Source: Lichtheimia corymbifera B2541
Lineage: Eukaryota > Mucoromycota > Mucoromycetes > Mucorales > Lichtheimiaceae
DNA: 64,000 nucleotides
Assembly: GCA_000697475.1 (NCBI GenBank)
Contig: JNEU01000915.1
Coordinates: 1 to 64,000 of the forward strand
Reading direction: 5' to 3'
Part shown: positions 34,568-45,981 of the stretch, in pieces
Numbering within the stretch: position 1 is the first letter of the stretch
How the letters are laid out: each line of letters begins with the position of its first letter
The notes under the pieces: model-generated
What the model saw: only the letters and a program-made list of their open reading frames with translations
Told to the model about the DNA's origin: nothing
Databases searched by the model: none
Position numbers and translations under genes: made by a program

Positions 34568-35361
34568 GTAGAGCGACACAAGGGAAGGTGGGAAAACGGC
34601 ATTGTTGAAACGACGCGGTCGATCAAACTTTCAGGTGATCTCAGCAGACCCACATCTCCCATCCATCCACCCTGTGTGTGAGTGTCAGTGAGTGATTAAA
34701 AGGGGAACATGTGATCAAATGAATTGTTACATGTTGGATCTTGATTCATTGCTTCGCTATTTACGTACCCCTTGATAGAATACACGAATACCTCTTCTTT
34801 CATCCCTTTGTATATCTCTTTCTCATATCGCTGTCGTTTCCCACCCATCGTTATAAACTCTCTCTCTTTTCTTGCAATGTCATATGAAAATCAATTCGGA
34901 AGGATCTTTTGCATGAGCATCATCCAAGACTCTGTAAGCCTGTAACACTCTTTGACGACCTTGTGCCCATTCCACCGCAGACTTTCTGTACACACTCACT
35001 ACTTTTGTACCTCCTTCCTTATTAATCAACATTGTCAATTGTTGGATGGGGAAGTTAGTATATTTGTTTGTTGCTTTGAGAGTTATATGCTTAATGACAT
35101 GCATAAAGACAAGGTTTTTCTTGAATGTACGATAGGAAAGGGGTGGGGTGGATAGTGGATAAGAATACTATGCATGAGCTTGTGTGCGGGAAGGTAGCTA
35201 CTACCGAGGGATTGAAATCAACTATACTACATTGTACCAACAAAGGTGATATCAAGAACAAGGGTTGGGGGGATAAAAGGGATAGTGGGTGTGGAGAGAC
35301 AAAAGCAAGAAAACTATATATACGTAATAAAAGGTATGTAATTTGGCACCCATCAACTCAT
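34568..35361. other. Intergenic region with a possible gene fragment
   Basis: This lies between the 5' end of the C9orf72-like gene and the 3' end of the MADS gene, both minus strand. A minus-strand frame at 34880-35104 ends in 'RVLQAYRVLDDAHAKDPSEL', which recalls the start of DUF4202 proteins. It stops at once and has no donor site, so it may be a relic or chance. The rest appears to be promoter and 3' flank. Confidence 0.35.
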
Positions 35362-36511
35362 CTACTTTTTCTGGGGCCAGTAGGGTTGCTGTGTAGGTGA
35401 TGGCATATAGGGATGATTTGAGCCATAATAGTTGGGCTGTGGTGGGTGATGTGCATATCCGGTGGGTGTCCCATTATAGGCAGGCTGTGATGCTGCTTGT
35501 TGGTATGCTGTGTCATATCCAGGATAACTTGTCATTGGTACGCTACCATATGGAGCAGGTCTGGGCTACATATCGACGAACAAAAGAAGAACAAAAGGTT
35601 AAAAAATGGTATGCAGCACACATATACACGCCTCCATTTGTGTCATGGCCATCGATATTCTTTTCTCTATCACTTTTTTCCCCTTCTTCCTTTACCCAAC
35701 AAACCGCTTATCCAAACAAGCAATAGCTGTAACCTACCTTTCGGTCAGCTTGTCCGTAAATATCTCCCGGTGTTGTATCTTGTGGATAAGGATTCCCGTG
35801 CACCGATTTACCCACGGCGGCGTTTGTTGCCCCTGTGTTACTCTGTGTCGTGTGGTTCGAATGAACCGACTGAGGCTATAAGCGAAAAATTGGGGGTTAA
35901 CCAGAGTCAAAAAATGCCGGATAAGCGAGATCAGCATCCACACGTATATTCCAAATAGCCAAATTTTTACTTACGGATGAAGAGGGTCCTTCAGCTACTG
36001 GATCAGGTGCATTGAGACATGCTTGAATGAGGTTCTTGCCCTCTGGCTTAGTAACGAGTGGTTGGAGCTTGGGGGTAGTAAAAGTGTACACGAGGCCTGT
36101 TTCCGACACGACAAGCAGCAAAACCTGGGTCCCAGTCAATGTGCTTAACTCATAAGCCTGGGGTGAGGGGTAGAGTGAGTTGGTCATTATCGGATGATGA
36201 AGATGGGTAAAAAATGTCTTGCTGGACAATGAAGTTACCTTTTTCATGATGCCTGCTTTGCGCTTAGAAAAGGTAATATGTCGTCTCGATTTGTCTTCGA
36301 TAAACTCGATCTTGATCTTGCGTCTACCTGATCGTTTTTCAGGCTTGCTCTCACTATCGGAATCATCCTCGATATTGTTTTGGTTGATGATGGGTCGATC
36401 ATTAGCTGCAACGGCTCCTGGACCTGTTGATTGTTGAAATGGTTGTTGTTGCCTAGGCATTTGATGTTGTCCCAATCCGGTCGGCTGTTGCAAAGAGCCT
36501 AAATTGTTCAT
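35362..36511 (-). CDS. MADS-box transcription factor, SRF/MCM1 type
   Basis: Four exons: 36511-36239, 36157-35975, 35875-35738, 35565-35362; 265 residues. The MADS domain (about 60-115) begins 'RRKIKIEFIEDKSRRHITFS' and after the splice continues 'AYELSTLTGTQVLLLVVSET', 'GLVYTFTTPKLQPLV', then 'EGKNLIQACLNAPD', the SAM extension shared with yeast Mcm1 and animal SRF. These factors bind CArG boxes as dimers with partner regulators. The tail is Gln/Pro/Tyr-rich ('PNYYGSNHPYMPSPTQQPYW'). Intron 1 (36158-36238, 81 nt) is a multiple of three with no stop, so unspliced reading would put 27 residues inside the DNA-binding domain. The last exon is found only by splice logic; its Tyr/Pro-rich frame ends at a stop with matching phase. 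Confidence 0.93.
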
Positions 36512-37942
36512 AGTATGTATACTTGTGTTTGTGTTTGGAACGAGAGGCAATTATCAGAACGAGGAATGGGTATTATTTGTATGTGAGGGAAAGGGTTGCG
36601 ATCTTGCTGATATGATTGTACAAGTTCGCTGTGGTAAAGAAGTGTGGAAAAGAGAGACAAGAAGCGAAAGAAAACGCAGCAATCTGAAATAAACTTTTTT
36701 CACTTGTCGATTGTGCGTGCACGCGTTCTAAGAGCACCTTTACTCACGCCATAGAAGAATGTATTTGTTTGAGATGATTATTGCAATCTTTAATCACTTT
36801 CTTTTATTTTGCTTTCTTTCTTTACTTATGCAATGCTACGCAACATCCTGATCAGTATATGCGGAAGACTTCCTTTGTCGCCATTTTTCCCAAAAGGAAC
36901 AATCAATGCTGCAAGACAATGGGGGACGCCTCATCTTTTTGGGACTTTCCCAAGAACGGGAACCGATCTGGTTGTTTCTTCTCATATGTTCAAGGTTGCA
37001 CCACGCTTGTACTACCAAAAAGCACAAAACAGCCCATGCCACACTTTTTACTCGCTCGTCGGGGTCAGGACGTCAGTCCATGTTGCACAACAGACACACA
37101 GCATTTCTCTTTTTCTCACAGGCAACCAAAGAATAAAGATAGTTGAATCACTTTGCGGATGGTGGCTATCTATCTAAGATCCTTCACTCCAAAACAGGCT
37201 TTTCTCCAAACTCTCATTATTAGGTACGGTTGGCTCATTGTTTGTGATGTCCCTTGATATGCTAGGGAGAGGAGAGGGGATGGTGGTGCATTGTTATTCT
37301 TGTATTAGCAACAAAGATTCCACCACCATGTGGTTCAAAATATAAATCCTCAGGGTACGAGTCCCCAGATCTTTTTCATTGTGTGGTATTCCACCACTCA
37401 TCAAAATCATAAAGGGCCAAGGAAAGAAAGAGAGAAAGGGAAATAAAGCATACTTGGGTTATACGTGGATTTCTCATTGTTCTTGGTTTCCGTATATCTC
37501 CGAGCGATATTCATTTTGACAGTTGGGCTGAGTGAGTGGAGTGTCTAGAGAGTGATTTCCAGAGGATACGACCTATATTTCTCTTTAGCTTCGTTACTAC
37601 AACCATTAGACAAAGATAAGGTAAAAGACCGTGCGCTCTCCTTGCATGGGTTTCACCCCCAGGAGCCCAGCCTCACTTTTTCACACTGCCACCCACATCA
37701 CACGCACACACACTACACCGGAGACTAAGCATGTCAGATCCGCGCAATCATGGTCAAATGATAAAAACACACACACCAACATTATGTTATCCACACGAAC
37801 GTCAAAAATCACCTGACGATCGATGTTGGGGTCATCGGCCCATTTCCACTACCGTTGTTACCATTGCCCACTTCCACCACATAGATATAGATAAAAGGAT
37901 TGCACCGGTTGTATTATATAAAGCCCAATGTACAAATGTCTT
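36512..37942. other. Intergenic region
   Basis: This is the upstream region of the MADS gene and the 3' flank of the HbrB gene. Frames at 36781-37177 overlap each other in several phases and show no known motif. A CA-rich patch lies near 37690-37715. Confidence 0.5.
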
Positions 37943-39709
37943 TTACGTCAATGTACCAAATATCTGGTTCGTTGCTTCAGCGGATGTACCGGCCCGCGGT
38001 TTCCGTACGCCTGCAAATCCTCTTCTATCGCCCTTGGTCATCATAATTTTCCAGTTGGCCTTGAGACTCGATAGTACACGTTCAATTTCTTCATTGTGAT
38101 CGGGTGCTGATGCGAGTAAGGATGTCATCTGGAGCATTTTTGCTGCGGTAGCTGCTGGGTTTTGCGATGATCCAAAATCTGTAAACAACTTTGCAAAGAC
38201 ATCTAGTGGTGGTGGTGGTGATAGATGATTGATATGAGCTTTGTGTCACTATGACCCATTTGCTTTCCATTTTTTTACCTTCGAGCCGCTTTGTTTGAAG
38301 TAAAATCACATTATCTCGAAAACTCCTCAATGCCATATTGCGTACATTCCACATTTCAGCCTCATCCAGGGACCGGTAACGTACGTCCGTTCTCAGTGGA
38401 AGGAACACAGCCTCGAAATAGGGTAGAGCATAAGTGAAGAAAAAAGACCATTGTTCCACTAGTCGATCCAGCAACTTTTCATCGGTGACACCAAGCATTT
38501 TGGCATTCAATGTAAACATCCCATCTCGTAACAAGGATTCAATATCACGATAAAGCTGTGGAGATACTGGATCTGTCAAGCATCGCCTATGAACCCAGTA
38601 TTTGAATATTTCATCCTTTATCCTTCCACCCATTTATCATCTTACCTTAATAACTCATTAAGATCTTCAATGTTGCCCTTGACGCCTTCACCATTGAACA
38701 AAGGTAGGACTCGTACACATAATGATTGCCATACGTCGCCTTGTGGATTGCCAATAGGTGGTGGGGGATTCACAACAGTCTGAGTGGATGGTGCAATGGA
38801 AGGTGTAGGATTGACGGAAGTTGTTTGCATACTGATACTACTCACACTCCCTTGACGCATATAAGGTGTTGGATGATGTGGATGTGATGAAGGGATGGGT
38901 GGTGGAGGTGGTGCTCCTGCGGCTGCGGCTGCGGCTGCTGCTGCAGCAGCTGATGCTGTAGATGGATGATGACGATGATGATATGGACCAGTGCTGGGGT
39001 TACTGGAGCTGTTTGCATTGGAAAAATAGAACCCTGAAGGATTGATGCTTGCAGTGGGTGAAGATGGAGAAGTAATCATATCATCCCTGTATTGACTCGT
39101 ACGCTCAATGTCACGTGTTATGGATTTGGCATCAAGAGCATTCAATGATTTGTGGATGCTGGGAGAAGTAATGGGTGATGTTGGTCGTTGTTGATAGGAA
39201 GATGAAGTCGCATTGTTGCTGCCTTGTGTGGATATAGTGCGTTCAAGAGGTTGACTAGATGACTGCTGCTGCTGCTGTTGTTGCTGCTGTTGACCCGTTG
39301 ATGTTGGATTGATATTATTGCTGCTGCTATGACTACTAGCAAACGATCCTTGACGAGGTATGTTCTGAAGCGGCGGCGGTGGTGGTGACCTTAGACTATG
39401 TCGCTTAGTTTGACTACTTCCCCCACTCGGTGGTGCTCGCATAGTGGGTGTCGTTGCAGAATATGACCGTGATGGAGTAGGGAAGACTGCCTGTGAACCT
39501 GTTGATGCTGGTAAAACTGATGGTGGGCTTGTGCTAGTGGGGAAATGAAGCGATGTGGGTGTCGTATGTTCAATGTAGTTCGACATGGCTGACGACGAAT
39601 CGGAAGAAGCTGAAAGAGGTGAAGCCATTTTCGAAGAGGACACTGGAGGATCTTCATCACCGGCAGATTGTTGCTCTGGATGGTGGTTCGTATACGACGC
39701 TGATGACAT
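37943..39709 (-). CDS. HbrB/Bit61-like TORC2 subunit (PRR5/Protor family)
   Basis: Three exons: 39709-38646, 38586-38279, 38202-37943; 543 residues. The first 320 residues are disordered, with poly-Gln, poly-Ala (eleven) and poly-Pro tracts. The HbrB domain follows: 'DVWQSLCVRVLPLFNGEGVK', 'IEDLNELLRRC', 'DIESLLRDGMFTLNAKMLG', 'LLDRLVEQWSFFFTYALPYF', 'AVFLPLRTDV', then 'MLQMTSLLAS'. Yeast Bit61/Bit2 and animal PRR5 bind TORC2, which controls actin and membrane homeostasis. Start: the Met at 39709 directly follows 'ttcttccag' and a few bases, so a 5' untranslated exon with an intron ending there is likely. Both splices restore the domain. Confidence 0.88.
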
Positions 39710-40008
39710 ATATATGCAAGGGACAACTGGAAGAAAAAAGAAAGTGTGCAGGAACAGCAAACCAACCTCCGTAATTCCATAACTTGACAGTTGTGACACA
39801 TGACGAGCAACCTTCTCTAATAAACGAATGCCTCTCGTTGCACTGCCTCTTTGTCACGTTACATCATGTTAGATTATTCATTAGATGAGGATTTATTGAT
39901 TGCACTTGAAATGACAATAAACGTATATTCTACCATTACATCAACCTTGACCATCCCCCATAGCAAAAGTACGAATGTGGTTCAAGAAACATTTATTATA
40001 TTGTACTA

Positions 40009-42044
40009 TTATGTCTTCTTTTCATTTACCATGTATTGACGACCATCAAACATCCACTCGTCACCATCGATACGCTGAATACCATTTTGTGCTAGTTTAT
40101 CTTCTTGTGATCGTTGATCATCCAAAGGATCCAAACTAAATGCCATCGATTCTGCTTTTGCACGTTCACGTTGACGCTCCTCCATTTCGGATTTACGCAT
40201 AGCATGCTCAAGCTCATCGCCCAAGGATCCCGGTGTCCTCATGACTGCTTCTCTCTCTTCCTTATCTTCTTGTGCCAAGCTCATCAGTTTTTCCGTGATC
40301 CGTCGTGGTCGAGGCCAATATTCATCATCAAGTTCTTCTCCCTCCTCCTCCCAATTTGGATATGTAACTGGAGTACGCGTTGTGTATGATGAACTAGGTC
40401 CACGCGATACGCGTCGTACTGCTGGTGTCGTATCACGTCGCATGGGTGTGGTATTTGTGTCTTGTTGATGTGCCTTGGCAGCTTGAATTTCTTCCCAGAA
40501 TGGATTGCGAATATTGGTACCACTGGCCCGCCTTTGTCAATCCAAAAGCTTCATATTAATACTTTGAAAATAAGAGATACGCCATATATATATCGTTACC
40601 TATAAGTCGCTGTGGGTCGTAATTTGGCCTTGGTGATGTCACTTAGAACATTGCGATAGAGTTGGTTGGGAGTCGCGCTGCCACGAGATCGAGTAGTAGT
40701 ATTTGCAGACCTCTAATGGAGTTAAAAGTTAAAATTACAGTATATGGGAAACATTCAAATGGCATTGCTACAAACCTTTACGGGGCTTGATGATTTGTTT
40801 TCAGACATCTTTTGTGAAAGTGGTGTCGATCGTGCAGCAACAGAGGCATAGGATGGTCGAGACGATGGGGTAGGTGATTCACGCATAGGTGTCATACGTG
40901 TTGATTGCAAAGGCGATGATATAGGAGAAGTCAATGTGAAGGGCTGATATTCCTCTGGACGAGATGGGCGTTCTTCTTCTGTTGCTAGCGAAGGTCGGTT
41001 GCTTATAGATCGTCGTGAAGACCAGCGTCTGGGTGTAGCAATAGAGTGGTCATCTAAGATTCTTCTCTGTTTGGATGATGATTCAATCGATGGTGAAGCT
41101 CTCTTGGAGGATCTGATTTCATTAGCTGCATCTCGGGTCACCACTGCCAATTCAGACGACTAGAGAACAATGAAATTTAGGAACATTGCTAAGAATAGAA
41201 TGGCATCAAGCTTACCACTTGTTGGATAGTATCAAGTCTTCTTTGTAGTTGATCAAGCCGGTGGATTTCATCACCGAGACGACCTCGATTTAGTGTTTCT
41301 GTATAGCGTTTGACTGATTCGAATGATGAAGATGCTCTTCGTTTAGGGTCCATAACATGTCGTTTATAAGATGAAGCCCTTGATCTGGATGAGATGCTTC
41401 TTGATGGTGATCGATAAGCCATAGATACATGATCATCATCTTCATATGGACGTATATGTTGACTTGTTGCATCTTCAACTATGGATGCGGAACGTGTGGA
41501 GCTTGGTGTAAGAGAAGGTGGAGGTAAAAGAGAGCTGCGATCAAGGGATGGTGTTGAAGCTGCAGCTGAAATGACTGAACGTGGTGGCGATCCAAAAAGC
41601 GATTCACGGTACTGTACAGGTGGACGACCCTCACGATATCTACCATTGCTAGCTGCTGTTATGGAATGACGTTCAAGATCAGGTGTAAGAGAAGTGCTGC
41701 TCTCTGCTGCATCGGTAAAGGAATCTTCCTCTTTGGTCCCGTTTGTATCTGATCGCTGAGATCGCTGGCGTTGTTCCTATTCACGCGAATACACAGTGGT
41801 AAGCATACAAATGTATTTGGAATAGACAACCATGTACCTGAGGCTCAGAAGAATAGGGCTGTGTCCATCGAGAAAAAGATCCAAGCATACGGTGCCAATC
41901 TCTCGTCCCTTCTTTGGTAGCATGACGGACAGCATCTGCAATGGGCGAAAGAGCATTCAAGGGCGATGAAGACCCTCTGGGTGTAGCAGGCGTGTCGGCT
42001 GCGTGATTCTGATAGTCTCCAGGACGTCGTAAGGGAGAGAACAT
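40009..42044 (-). CDS. Orphan Ser/Arg-rich protein
   Basis: Five exons: 42044-41838, 41776-41216, 41159-40776, 40712-40600, 40531-40009; 595 residues. All four introns (56-68 nt) have GT-AG ends, and every junction keeps frame, so the model is well supported although I recognise no family. The N-terminus ('MFSPLRRPGDYQN') precedes a possible amphipathic helix ('IADAVRHATKEGTRDWHRML'). The middle is Ser/Arg/Pro-rich with many possible phosphosites and one short coil ('LGDEIHRLDQLQRRLDTIQQ'). The C-terminal third is charged and helical ('LGDELEHAMRKSEMEERQRE') and ends 'GDEWMFDGRQYMVNEKKT'. The layout recalls nuclear-pore or cytoskeletal scaffolds, but that is only an impression. Confidence 0.7.
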
Positions 42045-43273
42045 GGGAAGCAAAGCAACAAAAAGACACGCGTGTGATCGTAGCTCAGCAACGCGACTCT
42101 ACCGAATTTTACACTGCATGCGTCACATGCTTCCAATGGCCATGGATACGTGATAGAATTAGTACCCCTTTCGATTGTAATGGCTGTAGTCTGGTCTAAA
42201 TAATAGTAGCCCTGGTATGAACACACACACACTCTCTCTTTTCTTTGTATCGCTTAGCCATCCCCCATATTACTACCAAGGATAAAGATCCTAGAATGTT
42301 GATCATATCACCCAGTCTCAGCTCCTTAACAGCGTGTGAATGAGGCCATATACATCTCCTTTGATAGTTTAAATCTTGATGGTTTGCTTCATGTCATATA
42401 TCAAACTGATGTTTTCATAAAAGCGTGCGTGGATGCTTGCTTGCTGTGACGACAAGGGAGCAATATGCAGAGTGTTTTAAGGTCTAAATTCTAATTCTCT
42501 TAGAGGTGTGTGCCACAACACTGTCTGTAGCACCTAACCATGTGGGATGTTTTCTCAATTTGCTGCTGCTGTGTGAGCTTGTTTAGCCTCCTCTTTGAAC
42601 ATGGGGGACATGTCTGTTTGGCGTCCCATGATACCTGTCATGCAAAGCACCAGCGTGTTGTTACAGTAGATTTGTGCATAGTATCGTCTCGTTCCCAACT
42701 ATTAGCAACAGCAGCTGCATATGGATCAATCGAGACCAAAATGTTTTATTAGCTCATAGACTTGAAATGGGCAATGGCCAAGAATTTGGAAACGCGAGAT
42801 CTCCCGCTGCTCACATGGCTGGCTGTATTCATGTTGTGCTCACTTCCTCATGGTGATACTACTACCACCCACGTAATTCCACTGACGTACTCCCCACCAG
42901 GATGCATGAGTCATTTCAAATGCACCATGTCTGGAATATAAGCCTACTTGCAGTACCTTGTGTTTGGTCTCTGATATAATAATTGTTGTTATCGTGGGGT
43001 TGGTCTTACAAGGTTTGATTGTATAACTGCCACCTACGTTACCTAATGAGTTGCTACGTCGGGATGTAGAGCTATGTTTCAAAGCTGGGTCGAGTTCCCA
43101 GGATCTCGGTTCGATCATCAGGGATGCATTATTTTATCCAGGCGATCTTTCTTGAATGAGAAGAATTTTGTGTGTCCTATTTTTACCACTATCCGTCGCT
43201 CATTATTTTCAAGTCTTCCTTCCTCTTCCTCCTTACACATCAACTTTCTTTCTCTTTAAAAGAACAGAACCTC
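42045..43273. other. Divergent intergenic region
   Basis: This is promoter space between the Ser/Arg-rich gene (minus) and the velvet gene (plus). A CA/CT tract lies at 42220-42242. A CT-rich leader precedes 43274. No further gene was recognised. Confidence 0.5.
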
Positions 43274-45251
43274 ATGGAAGGTCTTGTTGCAGACGCTGAT
43301 TGCCACTCGATCATGCAGCCAACGTTGTCTTCGTTTCCTTGGTATGATACATTGACCCATCCATTGTTTCCTTTTTCTAATAAATGTCATCAAGGCGCTA
43401 TCAACTAGTAATCCTTGAGCAGCCTATTCATTCACGGATGTGTGGCGTCGGGGAAAGAGGTTCGCTATCAAGGTAGACGTTATATCTTCTAACTAAATTT
43501 GTGTGTGTGCTCTAGTTGATCGTAGACCCATTGATCCTCCACCAATCGTACAGCTCAAGATCCTCGGCAATGACTGCAGTGAAGCAATGAATCGGTGGGT
43601 ATCGGTAAATCAGGAAAGGCTCAATCCACCATTCGGTGAAGAATTTACTTACATGGTAAAACCGATTTTGGTCACTAGTTTGCATGCCATCTCGCCTCAC
43701 ATTTTCCTGGCAGCCATGTTGACACCTGCCAATGAATTATCTGAGGGATCATCTCAATCAAAAATCGATACCACATTTCACAATAAGCTCACTATTGGAA
43801 GCAATGTATCGTCAATGCACATGTTACGCGGACTAGACGGCAAGGAAGGTGCTTATTTTGTGTTTCCCGACATGTCGGTTCGTGATGAAGGAATATATAG
43901 ATTGAACATGTGCCTTTTCGAAATTCAGCAGTAAGCTTTTCTCAGCGTGTTTTTACCAATCCAAAGAGACATGGTAGAATTCACATATCCTTTTCAACAA
44001 GATCCTCGGTAACGTTTCTCCAATCCAGTCTATCTGATTCATTTGCAGTATATTCGGCAAAGAAGGTAACAAAGTGTATACTAATCGAATATACGCTCAC
44101 ATGCAATTGCTATAGTTTCCAGGAATGCACATGTCATGTGCTCTTGCATGTCATTTTGCTGAGCAAGGCTTGAAAATCCGCATACGTAAAGAATCGAGGA
44201 AACGGTCAGCAGCACAAAAGTTTAGGAGAGTTGATGAATCAACATCGGGGATGAACCATAAACTTGGTAAGCATTTTTGACATGGGAGGACCCAGTGGAA
44301 TGGGAGACTATTTACATGCATCCCTATTCTTTGTGTTTATGTTGGCACGTGACATGTAGTACAACAACAAGAAACGGATGAAGATTATAACATGGAGGAT
44401 ATTAGCCAGCTTGACATGACCATGATGGGTATGGTTGGGCAACGAGGTCAAGTTTATAATAACAAAAATGTGAGGTATCAAAGGAGTGCTTGCTGAGCTG
44501 GTGTTGGTCATAAAACCATAGTCCCAGTGTCCAATGTGGAATCTGGCTTTCTCGTTTCTTCTGAGAAGACTAGTTCGGGGGTATCAGAAAGTAAGTTAAT
44601 GTTGGTATATGTTTCCTGTATAGTTGGCATACAGTAGTTTGACAGGGTGTGGCTTCCTCCTTCTCAGAACTTCCAGTATCTTCCGACATGCTGCACAAGG
44701 TCGCACCAAGTGATCACCGCATATACAACCTAGGGACACATGCATCTCAACCGCCACCTGCATCCGCTCACTGGAGCACAAATGCGTGGCATGCAGCACC
44801 TGACCTTGAGAAACGCTTGCCAGGTATACGGATCGCGACAACAACAACAACCACCATGGACCGCCCCGATCACCATTACATACCCAGCATAACAGTATTA
44901 CCAAATCCAACTCAGATGAATGATGCGCATGAATCCTGGAAATCGGTACATTGGCATCAACGACCACAACAACCACCCCAAGATCCATACTTGCAATGGG
45001 GGAATGAGGTACAATCAAAAGAGGTCTCTGAAGACCATTCCACTACTATGGTATACGGTAATTTACCATCATCCATGGGCCATCAAGTACAAACGGAATC
45101 ATACGATGCTTATCATCATCATCATCAACAAGGCGCCAAGCAACAACATCCCCCAACAGGACAAGATATGCCGCCAATGTTACCATCACTTAGGGAACAA
45201 CTCAAAAGCATTGGCGTGTCGTCTTCTTTTCAAACAACAAGAAGCAGGTGA
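43274..45251 (+). CDS. Velvet-domain regulator
   Basis: Eight exons: 43274-43341, 43395-43459, 43516-43930, 44002-44065, 44116-44266, 44360-44446, 44522-44580, 44646-45251; 504 residues. The velvet fold, an NF-kappaB-like DNA-binding domain that controls fungal development and secondary metabolism, covers about 23-240: 'YQLVILEQPIHSRMCGVGER', 'VDRRPIDPPPIVQLKI', 'SSMHMLRGLDGKEGAYFVFP', 'DMSVRDEGIYRLNMCLFEI', 'FAVYSAKKFPGMHMSCALAC', 'FAEQGLKIRIRKESRKR'. The C-terminal half is disordered and rich in His, Gln and Pro. Exon 7's end is the least sure junction: the strong donor at 44591 is out of phase with the acceptor at 44645, so 44581 was chosen. The class (VeA, VelB, VosA) was not settled. Confidence 0.88.
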
Positions 45252-45981
45252 TTGACTTGCCAATCAACCAATACATTTAGACGATAGCTTTACTATAGAC
45301 CCATTGATGAGCTGAGATAGAGTAAATGGTGGTCACCAAGATAAATAAATAGCCTATATTCTTGATGTGGCTTGTGATTATTACTTGGACCTATTTATTG
45401 CATACTATAACAAGTGTATATACATGGATAAGAAGGAAGAGATCAAAGGTTGCAAAAGAATGTTAATGGTAAGCCTTTACATAAGCGGAGCATATGTTCA
45501 GGTCATGCACGAGACAAGCGTTTTGTGTCACATGAACGTTTCACCAGTGCCGAAGCTATGTGTGTGAGTGTGCGTTCTCATGCGTATTCCGCCACACCCT
45601 TAAATGTGATAGCATTCGTTGTGTATAGCTATTTATGCTTTGGATATTCATTCATCCAAGTTGAATGACTATCAAAGATGCACAAGGTGATGGGATTCAA
45701 GGTTTGGCACAATCTAGTTGTTGCGACCCGACAATGTTTCAGTGGCCACGATGCTACATCTCCAGCGTATTTGACTATGTATGTAGCCATATACAAGCAT
45801 CTTTTCGATGATCACAATCATAGATAATATCATTTTCATAATGGTTGGAAGGTGAGCTGTGTGTGGGAATGGTTGACCTGTGCCTTGGCCAAAATTCATG
45901 CAGCGATATTTGATGCGTGACCTTAATCATCCTTCTCCTTCGCCCATTTCCCATTTACGCTCCCACACACACTTTATTATC
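45252..45981. other. Intergenic region
   Basis: This holds the velvet 3' flank and the F-box gene promoter. The last 25 bases are a CA/CT-rich leader ('ctcccacacacactttatta'). Nothing else was recognised. Confidence 0.6.
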
